Shown piece after piece: positions 36,471 through 47,678 of a stretch of DNA of 64,000 nt. The stretch is from assembly GCA_030848705.1 (NCBI GenBank), contig CM061243.1:10193044-10257043 (forward strand), in the 5' to 3' direction. The position numbers and the translations under genes were made by a program. This stretch comes from Heracleum sosnowskyi (taxonomy: Eukaryota > Streptophyta > Magnoliopsida > Apiales > Apiaceae). How positions within the stretch are numbered: the first letter of the stretch is position 1; every line of letters begins with the position of its first letter. The notes beneath the pieces were generated by a model that ran no database searches, was not told the origin of the DNA, and saw only the letters and a program-made list of their open reading frames with translations.

Positions 36471-37540
36471 GCACAAAAACATTATTTATTCTTTTTTTTT
36501 CTTTAGATAAGAGAGTAGTAACATGCCATGTAATTTCAAAATATAAAAGAGTAAAATTATAATTTCACAGGGGTTTTATTTGCTATTTTTACCCTTGTAT
36601 TCTCCTATTATATATAGAAGAGATATATCCTTATTATATAAATATATCCTATATATAGTATTGTTACAAATATATATCCTTATTATATCCTATATATAGT
36701 ATGAGTCATGGATAAATGCCTAACATGTTAAATGCCTAACATGTTAAATGCAAAATTATTATCAAATTTAAAAATAAAAAAATAAAAAATTGAATAAATT
36801 GATTTCTTATAACTTACGCTAACAAAAAGGGAAGCTCGACGGAATAGTTTCCTGGAAATAGGTAGATTGAAGAAGTGCCTCTAAAATTGTTAGCAGGGAA
36901 GCATGCTTTGAAACTTGAATGTTGCAACGACGATGAAATACGTTAGTGTAATTGGTTACATTCACATGATCTTAAAATCACATGATTTTACTTTGAATCG
37001 ACAAATAATTACATTAAATAGATCTTATTCAAGTATAATCAAAGATAAAAAAATTCAATAATCATTTGTAATGTATTTAAATCTAAATTTTCACGCTTTT
37101 ATTAATTTTTTCAGCTTCATTTCCTTCCTATTTTGTAACTTTTATTTCATGGGCGTTCTCTTTTTCAGACATTAAATTTTACTATCTAAATTTCCGGGAA
37201 CATCTTGCATAATCTACGGTTAGATTATAAATTTTTTGAATGAAAGTTTTCACTAATGAAGATTATTGTACTTGAATACAATTTCATTAATAAAAATCGT
37301 ATCTTCTGTAGAAAAAACTAATATTTAAAATTTTAATTATGTAAATATAGCTTAAAGATTCATTTTTTAACAACATATAAAACCTAATATAGAATCTAAT
37401 ATTTAATAGTTACAAGACTTTGAATTTGATATCGAATCTCATTGATATCTATATATATCAATGTATTAAGCAATAATAATCAAAATACGGCATAATTTGT
37501 AATATGGTTAACTCCTTCCTTTTTTGTTAACACCTTCGTA

Positions 37541-37690
37541 CACTACGTCATAGATGGCTTTCTACAACGCTTTTGCAAGGTGTTGCCAACTACAAGTGTT
37601 GTAATAGCCTTATTGAATGCTACCTATTACAACATACATTCAACGTGTTAGCGTAGAAATGATAAAGTGTTGGCATAGTTGTTGTACAAA
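37541..37690 (+). mobile_element. Possible CACTA-transposon end
   Basis: CACTACGTCATAGATGGC at 37541 is followed by clustered motifs such as CAACGCTTTTGCAAGGTGTTG, AAGTGTTG and CAACGTG, in the style of En/Spm subterminal repeats. The opposite end and the 3-bp target duplication were not found. Confidence 0.3.
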
Positions 37691-38044
37691 ACAAATTTTT
37701 ATTACTATAAGTAAAAATTAAATTAAATAATAATTTTATATAAAAAAAATAAAATTTATGAAAATGATTTATTTATAAATTTATTGAAATTTGAATTGGG
37801 GTGAAGGATATTTTTCGTAAATAATGTATTTAAATTAATGAACAAATTTTAAAAATAAAATAATAAATTATGTTTGAAGAAAAACTTTATAATATTAATA
37901 AAAACATTTATTAGTTATAGTGAAAATGTTATTCAACTAGGAATTTCATGATAATTTATTGAATAATTTTAAAATAAACAAATAAAAAATAAACATTTCA
38001 GAAATTAACATAATAAAATATGTTTTCAGAAATTAAACTAGTAA

Positions 38045-38160
38045 AAGACAAGGCAGCGGGTCAATTATTGTCCAAATTGATGAGCGGCAAAATCTTCCGC
38101 CTTTAAACTTTGCCTAATTTTTTTTAAAAAAGACAAGGTAGCGGGTCAATTATTGTCTTC
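38045..38160. repeat. Direct repeat of a 27-bp segment, 86 bp apart
   Basis: AGACAAGG(C/T)AGCGGGTCAATTATTGTC occurs near 38046 and 38132. The DNA between and after it (CT-rich to 38210) has no gene recognised. Confidence 0.6.
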
Positions 38161-38577
38161 AGAAAACAAATCTCACTCTCTCTAACTCTAAACACTCTCT
38201 CTCACTCCTGTCGAACTACGCACAATTAGGTCACTTTTTCGATTTGATCTCAAACTTTATTGTCGGCAGAATGTACCCTCAACTTCAGATTTCGCTTCAA
38301 ATTGCACCGCTTTAATCATTTTCCGTCCAAAACAACCATCACCGTTAATATAGGTAGGGGTAAAATCGGATTGTAACACATTACACCCTAATTATAATTT
38401 GACTCTATTTTGTTAATAAAAAATATTAATTTAATATATAAAAAATTTGAAAAATTTGCTTCGAATTTTGAATACGATTAAATGAAAAATTTTGAAAGTT
38501 AAAAAATTTGCTTCGAATTTTCAAGCTATGTTTAATTTTGGTCTCATTCACCGGATCTGATTTGTACGTCAATCAAG

Positions 38578-39570
38578 TAGCTCTGATACCAATTGTTAGG
38601 TCCAAAGTATCGTAGAAGGGGGGGGGGGGTTGAATACGATACCTACAAATTATTCAATTTCGTTCACGGATAAATCATTCAGTTCAACTACGAAATCAAA
38701 TACACCAAATCAAACCAAGAGTCGGCGAATATATCGTTTTATAATATAAACCTCGAGGGGTGCTACAATTTCTAATCCGTAGATTAGCTTCAATGAGTTC
38801 TAGGTTATACAGATTCAATACAATGATAGAATTCTGAGCTCTATTAAATTCTCTGATAAATCTCTTTAGCTCAAACTCTCTCCTCGTAACTTCTTCTGTG
38901 AAAATAACCTGACTGAAGAAGACACTTCTTCTCTCTTAGTAATTGTAGACTTGATTTAGAAAAACCATCGAACCAAAAAGAAAACAATTAATCTTGGCCG
39001 TTGGATCTTCATCAACCTGACAACAAAGTCACTTCTTCACCTGCTTCTCCAAATTGAAAACTATCGAATGAATAAAGTTAATATTCCATTCGATGGTTTT
39101 TAATAAAAACTATCGAATGAAACATTAACTTATATTAGTTTTCTTTATCTCACATTCGATGGTTTTCTAAATAGAAAAACCATCGAATTCTTTTCTTGTC
39201 CTTGACCTTTTAGAAAAGCTTCTGAGCTTTAGGGTGTTTCAGTTTTAGACTGTATCAATTTCTTCTGAGACGATAAAACAACTTGATCTTTTTAAGTGCC
39301 GTCAACTAGTTCAACTGGTCTGGTTCACAGATGAATAACACTTGATCAATTCTTCTATGTCTCCAATTCAATGCCGTTGATAAGTCCTTTGTCGATTTGG
39401 TTGCTTCAACTAAATCACTGGAATCCTGTGGTACTAACCCTAAATCATTCACATACTTCTGTAGTCTTGTTTCTTTAACTGTCACTGAGGCATGAACATT
39501 TTCATGAACTTCTTTCCGTGACCTGTTTACGGACTTCAAAAATACATACCGTATTTTGATTTTTTGAGTT
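38578..39570 (-). mobile_element. Sirevirus-like copia LTR with primer-binding site
   Basis: On the minus strand an LTR ends ...GGACCTAACA and is followed by ATTGGTATCAGAGCTA, the initiator-Met tRNA primer site of copia elements (38580-38595). Read on the plus strand the LTR begins TGTTAGGTCCAAAGTATCGT with a run of a dozen G, then TTGAATACGATACC, a pattern I associate with Sirevirus/SIRE LTRs. The right border is uncertain. No gag or pol follows on the left, so it is a truncated element. The minus frame at 39306-39539 has no known domain and probably lies within the LTR. Confidence 0.6.
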
Positions 39571-40576
39571 TACCTTTTCTTCTTTGATTCTGGATTCCTG
39601 TGCTTCTGTTAATATTATTGTCTGTCTTGTCCTTTGTTGAGTTGTAGTTATCTCTTTTAAATCTTATGTTACATTATGCTTTACAAGTAATTAACATGTT
39701 TTTTAAGATCACATGCGAGTATAATAATTATATATATTATACATATTTAAGGATTCATGCGTTAACTTTACGAGCCTTTGATTTTTGTTTGTCTGGTAAC
39801 ATATACAAGCAAATAATATTATAGTTACCTTGTTTCTTTTGTTAATGCATTTGGCTTGCAGGTGTAATAACATGTATAGACTATAGTTGGCTATATTGGT
39901 TCAAGAAATCAGTTAATCAATTATTAGAATTTTTGTGGTCATGCATGTACTGATTCAGTAGCCATTAGCCTCATGTTCATGTTCTGGAGCATGTGATTAA
40001 CATATGAAATCAGGAGATTTTTTTTTGCTGTTGTCATGATTTATGCATTAACCGGGATAACAATTCTGTGGATGAATGTAATTCTTTTGCTTTAAAGTAT
40101 TAAAATATTTGTTGTTATTTTGTATTTTTACAACGATACGGTTTTTGGGCACCATATTTTTTAGATAATTATTTATCTTGTTCTTTTATTTCGTGAATAA
40201 GTGAGTTAAAGCAAAATATTGCCAAAGTGATATTTATGTGTAGATTTATTTATTTTGATATAATAGGATGTGTATATTTTTTATTTATGCGTTACAATAA
40301 TCGACCCAAAGGAAGGTTATTGAATGGCCAAATAATGAATGTGCGTGCGGGAATAAATATGTAATAATTAAAAGTTTTCATGTGAGTAATGAACCGACCC
40401 AAAGGAAGGTTTTTTGCTTGACCGAATTTATTATTAATATTTGATTTCTGCGTGGAGAGTTCCATTTGCAAGTTAATATTTCTGTCCAAAGACTAAATGT
40501 TAATGTTGTGTTAGGTATCTTGTCTAAATGAGCGCGCACACACTATAGTATTTAAATTCAAATTTTATTTTTATGC
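39571..40576. other. AT-rich DNA upstream of the decayed copia element
   Basis: No LTR matching the one at 44780 could be found here, nor any gene. CCGACCCAAAGGAAGGTT occurs twice (40303 and 40395). Confidence 0.4.
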
Positions 40577-40672
40577 ATGCTTTTATGTATGGATTTGACA
40601 TGCTTTTTTTTGCGAGCTTATTTTTTTTGTTCCAATTTGCTAGTTAATGCATCTACTGATACTATAACTGCC

Positions 40673-41540
40673 AACATTAACTCCATTCCCGTGCTTAACG
40701 ACACAAACTTTAAGAGCTGGAAAGAGAACGTTCTGTTAGTTCTCGGCTGCATGGATTTAGACTATGCTATAAGGAAAGAACAACCTAACCGCTTAAGTCT
40801 AATGATGATAAATCGCAACATTCCTGAAGCATTCAGGGGCGGTATGTCCGATGACTCCGATGAGGTATCTGTAAAGGATTTCCTTGATGAGCTTGAAAAG
40901 CGTTTTGCAAAAAACGAAAAGGCTGAGACAAATAAGCTTTTAGCTGATCTTGTTCATATGAGGTATAAAGCTAAAGGAAATATTCGAGAGTACATTATGT
41001 AGATGTCTAACATCGCTTCAAAACTTAAGGCACTAAAGCTTGACTTGTCTGATGACTTTCTTGTGTATTTGGTACTTATCTCTCTTCCTGCACAATACGG
41101 TCAATTTATAGTGAGGTATAATACTCAGAAGGATAAATGGACTCTAAAGGATCCCATTTCACATTGTGTGCAAGAGGAAGATAGGTTGAAGCGTGAGAAG
41201 ACTGAAAGTGCTCATGTTACAACTACCTCAAAGGTTAATCACCGAAAGAGGACTAAAGATAAAGAGACTGCAGTAGGAAAATCACAGCCTAAGAAACAAA
41301 AGACTCAGGATCAAGCTGTTGATTGCTTCTTTTGTAAGAAGTCTGGGCATGTGAAGAAAGATTGTCCCAAGTACGTCGCATGGCGTATAAGGAAAGGTAG
41401 ATTTTTCACTTTTGTCTGTTCTGAAGTTAATTTTACTTCTGTACATAGTAATACATGGTGGGTAGATTCTGGTGCTACTACTCACACAAGTATTTCTATG
41501 CAGGGTTGCATTTGGAGCCGGAAACCAAGTAATGCTGAAT
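40673..41540 (+). pseudogene. gag and protease remnant of the decayed copia element
   Basis: The first fragment contains INSIPVLNDTNFKSWKENVL, typical copia Gag, and stops at TAG 41000-41002. The next (41003-41540) keeps the frame and carries Gag, a CCHC knuckle CFFCKKSGHVKKDC and the protease site WWVDSGATTH. It is cut shortly after by a frame change and stop. Confidence 0.85.
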
Positions 41541-42055
41541 GATTCATCTATGTTGGTGATGGCAATGCAATTCCTGTTGAAGCCATTGGCACTTTTAGAT
41601 TGTCTTTTGAGACTGGTCATTTTTTTGAATTAAGAGAGACTTTTGTAGTACCGTCATTTAGACGGAATTTGGTTTCTATTTATGTTTTGGAAATATGGTT
41701 ACTCTTGTTCATTTGGAGATAATAAATTTAGTCTATTTATTAATTCTTCTTTGATTGCGACTGGTTCCTTGATTGATAATTTATATATGTTGAATTCAAT
41801 TGCTTCATCTCATGAAACCTTGCAAATAACATCAAGGGGGTACAAAACGAAAATTGTCAAGAGAAAATTCCGCTATATATGTTATGGCATAAGCGCTTAG
41901 GACACATCTCTAAAGGGAGACTAGAGAGACTTGTGTCACATGGAATACTTGAATCTCTTGATTATTCAGACCTTAATGTATGCATTGAGTGTATTAAGGG
42001 TAAACAGACAAACAAGAGAAAATTAAGTGCCAATAGGAGTACTGGTATCTAACAG

Positions 42056-42468
42056 TTGATACATACTGATATATGTGGTCCATTCCCTACAGCTTCTTGG
42101 AATGGTCAACAATATTTTATCACTTTTATAGATGAATATTCTCGTTATGGGTACTTGTATTTAATTCATGAGAAGTCACAATCTTTGGACGTTTTTAAAG
42201 TCTTTAAAGCCGAAGTTGAAAATCAGCTTGGTGAAAAGATTAAAGCTGTCAAATCTGATCGTGGTGGTGAGTACCATGGTCGATACGACGGATCTGGTGA
42301 ACAACGTCCTGGACCTTTTGTTAAATTCCTAGAGGAATGCGGAATCGTTCCACAGTACACAATGCCTGGGCAACCACGCATGAATGGTGTTGCTGAAAGA
42401 CGAAACAGAACGCTTAAGGACATGGTAAGAAGTATGATTAGTCACTCTTCTTTACCAGAATCTCTCTA
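42056..42468 (+). pseudogene. Integrase remnant of the decayed copia element
   Basis: Begins IHTDICGPFPTASWNGQQYF and contains KSDRGGEY and GVAERRNRTLKDM, the integrase core. A TAG ends it at 42467-42469; sequence downstream (TAAYLLNRVPRK-like) shows the frame originally continued. Partly degraded pre-integrase sequence lies upstream at 41680-42050. Confidence 0.85.
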
Positions 42469-42728
42469 GGGAGATGCACTTAAGACTGCAGCCTACCTAC
42501 TAAATAGAGTACCTAGAAAAGCAATAGCTAAGACCCCTTTTAAATTGTGGACTGGTAAAACACTTAGTCTTAATCATATACATATGTGGGATGTCCAGCT
42601 GAGGCAAGGCCTTATAGGCCGCATGAAAATAAACCAGACTCAAGAATTGTTAGTTGCTATTTTGTTGGGTATCCTGAGAAAACAAAGGGTTTCAAGTTTT
42701 ATGATCCTTTGACAAAGTTTTTTTCGAA

Positions 42729-44050
42729 ATGGGAAATGCTAGATTTCTTGAGGATGTTGAGTTTGAGGGGGAAAATATAGTTAGGGATGTTGTCTTTGAG
42801 GATGAATCAGTTTCTTTACCTCATATTGTTCAAGACAACAATGTGGATATACCTATACAATTTCCTACTCAAAATCAAGATGATGCTCAACAAGAGCAAA
42901 CTCAACAACCTCAAGAGGAAGTGACACTAAGGCGATCTACTAGAGACAGAAGGAGTGCAATTCCAGATGATTATATTGTTTTTCTTCAAGAGCATGAGTT
43001 TGACATATGGGTAATGGAAGATGATCCGATCAATTTCCAACAAGTCAAACAAAGTGCTAATAGTCAAAAGTGGATTGAAGCCATGAATGATGAGATGAAA
43101 TCCATGAAGGACAATGACGTTTGGGATCTTGTCAAGTTGTCTGAAGGTGCGAAACCTATTGGTTGTAAATGGATATTTAAAACCAAAAGGGATTCAAAAG
43201 GCAATGTTGAAAGATATAAGGCGCGTCTAGTCGCAAAAGGTTTTACTCAAGGAGAAGGTATTGACTATAAAGAAACTTTCTCTCCAGTATCATCGAAAGA
43301 TTATTTTAGAATAATAATGGCACTTGTGGCTCATTTTGATTTAGAGCTACATCAGATGGATGTCAAAACAACGTTTCTTAATGGTGACATTGATGAAACG
43401 ATATATATGAAACAACCAGAAAACTTTGTAATTGGTGATCCAAAGTCTATGGTTTGTAAACTTAAAAGATCCATCTATGGTACACAGCAAGCTTCCCGTA
43501 TGTGGAATCTCAAATTTCATCAAACCATTGTCTCATACGGTTTTGAGTCCAATGTTGTTCAAAAATGCATCATAAGTTCAGTGGGAGTAAATTTATTTTC
43601 CTGGTGCTTTATGTCGATGACATACTATTGTCTTGTAACGATATAGGCTTATTGCACGAAACCAAGAGATTTCTCACAAATCATTTTGAGATGAAGGATC
43701 TTGGTGACACCTCTTTTGTATTAGGAATTAAGATACATCGAGACCGTTCTCGAGGTATCCTTGGTTTATCAAAAAAGAGCTATATCGAAAAGGTGCTTGC
43801 TAAGTTTGGTATGCAAGATTGTGCACAAATAAGTACTCCTGTTGTTAAAGGAGACAAGTTTAGTCTCAAACAGTGCCCTAAGAATGATTTTGAAGGAAAG
43901 GAGATGCAGAACATTCCCTATGCTTCGGCTATTGGGAGTCTCATGTATGCTCAAGTTTGTACCCGACCGGATTTGGTATTAATTGTGGGTATGTTAAGTA
44001 GATATACGAGTAAACCCAGAATGGATCATTGGGTTATAAGGTACTTGTAA
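42729..44050 (+). pseudogene. Reverse transcriptase remnant of the decayed copia element
   Basis: The frame at 42729-43646 includes KSMKDNDVWDLV, GCKWIFKTKRDSKGNVERYK and ARLVAKGFTQGEGIDY. A shift near 43565 moves to a second frame with LYVDDILLSC (YVDD from 43610), EMKDLGDTSFVLGIKIHRDR and ASAIGSLMYAQVCTRPDL, which ends at 44050. A small piece of the extreme C-terminus (LADPLTKAL) survives near 44268-44295. Confidence 0.85.
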
Positions 44051-45111
44051 GAAAAAAAAATATTAGGTGCTCATTTATCGAAATGGAACTTTTGGAGATA
44101 ATTAGGTATTCTGATTCTGATCTTTCAGATTGTGTAGATAAAGAATAATCTACATATGGTTATAATTTTTTTTATGTCTAAATGATATAGACATTAAATA
44201 TTTAGTTATAGAGAGAGTACACAATCAGATAGTGTCTATTGAGTACATAAGAATAAATTTTATGCTAGCAGACCCACTTACTAAAGCTTTGGAGGATATT
44301 CAGTTTTAGTGGGAGTTTTGTTTTGTTCTTATATTCGATACTTAGTTTTATTTTGACACTATTGTGATAAATTGTGTTTTCTGCAGAACAAAGTTAATTT
44401 TGTTTATTTTAATCTCTCTATTATTGCTCTAAATGAGTTATCTCTTTCAATTGTGGTTTTGACATAAAGTAGAAAGAATAAAGATTGATCTCACTAAGTT
44501 ATAAAGGATAAATTGGAAATAGGCATGATAGAGATCACATTGCATGTAATTTCCAGTTACACATCCATACTTGATCTATGTCATTGAGTATATTTATGTG
44601 GTGATCATTATGGATCGAGTTATGGTGATGTGACAAAGGTCGCTTTGGTTTCATGTTTATATATGAGATGGACCAGATTGACTAAGGAAGATGTTTGTAA
44701 AGAATAAGTAATTTTGTGCGCACTTAAGGTTATTGAATGTAATAGTTGTTTGGTATAATATGTAGCCCAAGTAGGAGATTGTTAGATTATTTTATTAATA
44801 ATCACAATTTATGGGCTTACAAATTAAAGACAATTATATTTAATGTTTATTCTATATTTGGACTAATTAAGTGGTCTAAAATAAATGGTCCAATAACATC
44901 TTAGTCGGTATGAGCTTTGTAATGTGTAATACCCAATAGTAAGTCTGATTAGGGTTAATGGGGTCTAATTAGACGACTATATAAAGAACATTATAGGGTT
45001 TTGGTCCCCAAGGCTATTTACAACATCCACTCCTCTATTCCAATCAAGTTGAGTGATATACGGCTAGGTACGCTTTCACGCTACAGTTTATTTTGTAACC
45101 TTGATAATACT

Positions 45112-45300
45112 CCCTCCGTCCAAAAAAGGATGAACCACTTCTTTTTGCACGCATTTCAATGTAGATCTAACACCAGATACCTATGATATTATATTTACTT
45201 ACTATAGGATCGGTAGGACACTAATGTAGCAATTTTGGGCAAATGAATAAGTGTTTGGGTAGATTTAAGAGTCTTTTTTGATACACATTTTTATTATTAA
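45112..45300. mobile_element. Stowaway-like MITE end
   Basis: TACTCCCTCCGTCCAAAAAA at 45112 matches Stowaway ends (TA target, CTCCCTCCGTCC). No matching right end was found, so the element is probably truncated. Confidence 0.45.
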
Positions 45301-45689
45301 TAATTCATTTAAGGTGTTTTTTTTAATTATAAGAGGTGTTTTTTTGCGAAAAAATGACAAATATAACCCAATTTTTAACAAAACAGTACCAAAATGACAA
45401 TTATGAAATTGATGGCCAATTATGGCCGTTTGAATCTGCCGTCCCCAGATGCGTATCAAGATTATACAACCCAACACGATGAATACACACATGTATGGAG
45501 ATGGATAAAGGGACTTGCAGTAGAATAACAAAAAAGGCACATAAAGATAGAGGAGAAATCTCTCAGAGAAGTGAGAATGGGAGAGTGAAGCATCTTCGTC
45601 TTCTCCATCTAGTCATGTCTGTCTTACAATTTGTGAAAATATTTGTATATCTTATATTTGTGTATATGTCATAATACATGATTTGTAAT

Positions 45690-45830
45690 TGCGTATTCAC
45701 TCGTTACTTCAAAGGGAAATGCGTATTCAACATTGAATACCCTAGTGGCGAATGCGTAAAAGCTGAATACTCCGTTAAAAAATGCGTATAGTCAATACTC
45801 CGTTCTGAATTGCGTAACCCATCGGCTATA
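45690..45830. repeat. Degenerate short tandem motif AATGCGTA
   Basis: AATGCGTA or ATTGCGTA recurs about every 30-35 bp (near 45689, 45718, 45758, 45780, 45808), each followed by TTCAA, GAATAC or CAATAC. Non-coding. Confidence 0.5.
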
Positions 45831-45899
45831 TATGTACAAATATTAGGAACCGGTTATTTTTGTTAACTTTGTGTGGAAAAGAGGTTAAAGTTGTGTATC

Positions 45900-47678
45900 A
45901 CCCTTTTTTTGCCGTGAATGCAAGATCCTGATGCCTACACGCAACTCTTCTCATTCAGGCAATCGGCACCAACATTCTCGACTTTAGATGATCAGACATG
46001 GAAAAGTAGCTCCAGTTTGTTTATGTTTTCTGTTACAGGAAGAAGGCTGACTGATAAACTCTTATCATTGGTTCACCCATTAAGTACTGTTTTTGTTCAA
46101 ACTTGTATTGGTTTTTACATCTAAAAAGCTAATTAGTAAGCCCTTTTTGTGGCGACAGTGCTGGATTTGTGCGGACAAGCTCTGTTTTTCATTCCACTAC
46201 AACACAATGGAAAATATTCTGCTATCTTTGACTTGGCCACATTGGATTTATGCAAGGAATAGGAAGAGTAAGAAATAATAAATGTTACTTCGCTATTTGT
46301 GAATGATTATGTTGAGCAGTAGAAAAAGAAAGAAAGAAGCTTCTCGCGGAGCAAAGATTTCTTAGATGCGTTTCCAGATTTCAAGACCAATAAAAAGGAT
46401 AAATCACCCAACCTAATCACAGTTTTTCTACTGGTAATATATGTAGCCTGACTTCGTTTTGTGCCTAGATGCATATTTGTTAACAAATGATAACATATAT
46501 ATAGTTACGTGCAGTTTTGAAAATTATACATATCAATGTGTGAAAACTTGGTGCAAGGAATGTTTTGGGAGCGGAAACGTTCAGTGCACCAAATGTCAAA
46601 TGAGCACACAATGTCCGAGCTCCTACAAAATCATGAAGCAATGTCGATAAAGTACAGCCTAACTAATGGCCTCGCTATGCGCTGAAGACTTCTCAAGAAC
46701 CAAGCTTGCCAATCACCTGCAAGTTTGATATGCAGGCGGTGAACAAAATTGATGCTGTAGATACGTAATTTATAATCAGTTCCTAATCACAGCGTGCAAC
46801 TATTGTTGGTCTACGTATTCATTCAGTTTCTGCCAATCTTGATATGCATACAATCTGTGAGTTATAGTGCCTCAACCCAATTCTTTCTTTCTTCAAGATA
46901 TTCTTTATATTTCAAAAATATTAAAATCTGTACATCACTTGTGCTGTCATATACAAAAGAGTATATGACGCGGTTTATCATTACGTTCAATCTTTGAAAT
47001 TTTCTAGCACACTATGCACAAGTAGTAGATATACTCCTGTACAAATTATACACTCTGCTTGTGGTACAAGCTGGAGACATTTGTGACAAGCTTCTTATAC
47101 ACTCTTATCTAAAATTGTAATTTCTCCAAGCAACCATTGATTTAAATTTAATGCTAAAAATAAGTGATCTTGAAATCGGACTAGAAAAACAAGTTCATCA
47201 TCTACAAAGAGGTCCAGATTCTATAGATGTTCCTGAATTCAAGATCCTCCACTGATGATGTCGTCAATAATAAAACTCCCACCATTCATCTTTCCGTCAC
47301 TGTTAGTCCTTTCCAATTTCATAATCTCAACTTACAAAATCCGGCTACAATTGTTTATCCGTGAATGAGACCGGTTTAACAATTCTCCGTTTAACAGGAA
47401 TTTCTTTTTCTCTTGAACGCAACTACTTGTCATTTATTTACTAGCTACTTGATATTTTCATCCGAAAATAAAAAAACAAATCTGCTGCAACAACTCTAAT
47501 CAATTTTAATAGTGTGTTTACAGTAATATTCCAAATTCACTGAAGGGAGAAACACCTACTGAGTTCACTGATCAAATCAACTTGCAGCGAATCCAAATAT
47601 AGTTAACAATAGTACCACAAGACCGAAAATTTAAAATGCATTGAAAAATGAGTTTGAAATCAAGGCATGGCACCACCA
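45900..47678. other. Region with coding-like fragments, 3' flank of TFIIF-alpha
   Basis: Two short plus-strand pieces look protein-like: 45918-46050 (DAYTQLFSFRQSAPTFSTLD) and 46541-46648 (KTWCKECFGSGNVQCTKC, resembling a CxxCxGxG zinc finger of DnaJ/BSD2 type, preceded by an AG acceptor-like GTGCAG). Neither extends into a gene. They may be captured or decayed exons. The part next to 47679 should include the TFIIF-alpha 3' UTR. Confidence 0.3.

Larger units (their letters stand above)
40577..45110 (+). mobile_element. Decayed Ty1/copia retrotransposon
   Basis: Remnants of gag, protease, integrase and reverse transcriptase in copia order, broken by stops and frameshifts. A polypurine-like AAGTAGGAGAT (44769-44779) precedes an LTR that starts TGTTAGATTATTTTATTAAT at 44780 and runs to about 45108, where Stowaway-like sequence (TACTCCCTCCGTCC, 45112) follows. 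No 5' LTR was recognised, and most of the RNase H region is missing between about 44050 and 44230. Confidence 0.85.

Noticed and set aside
36411..36480. Functional tRNA gene
   Set aside because: Box A and B are present but the acceptor stem and anticodon arm do not form.
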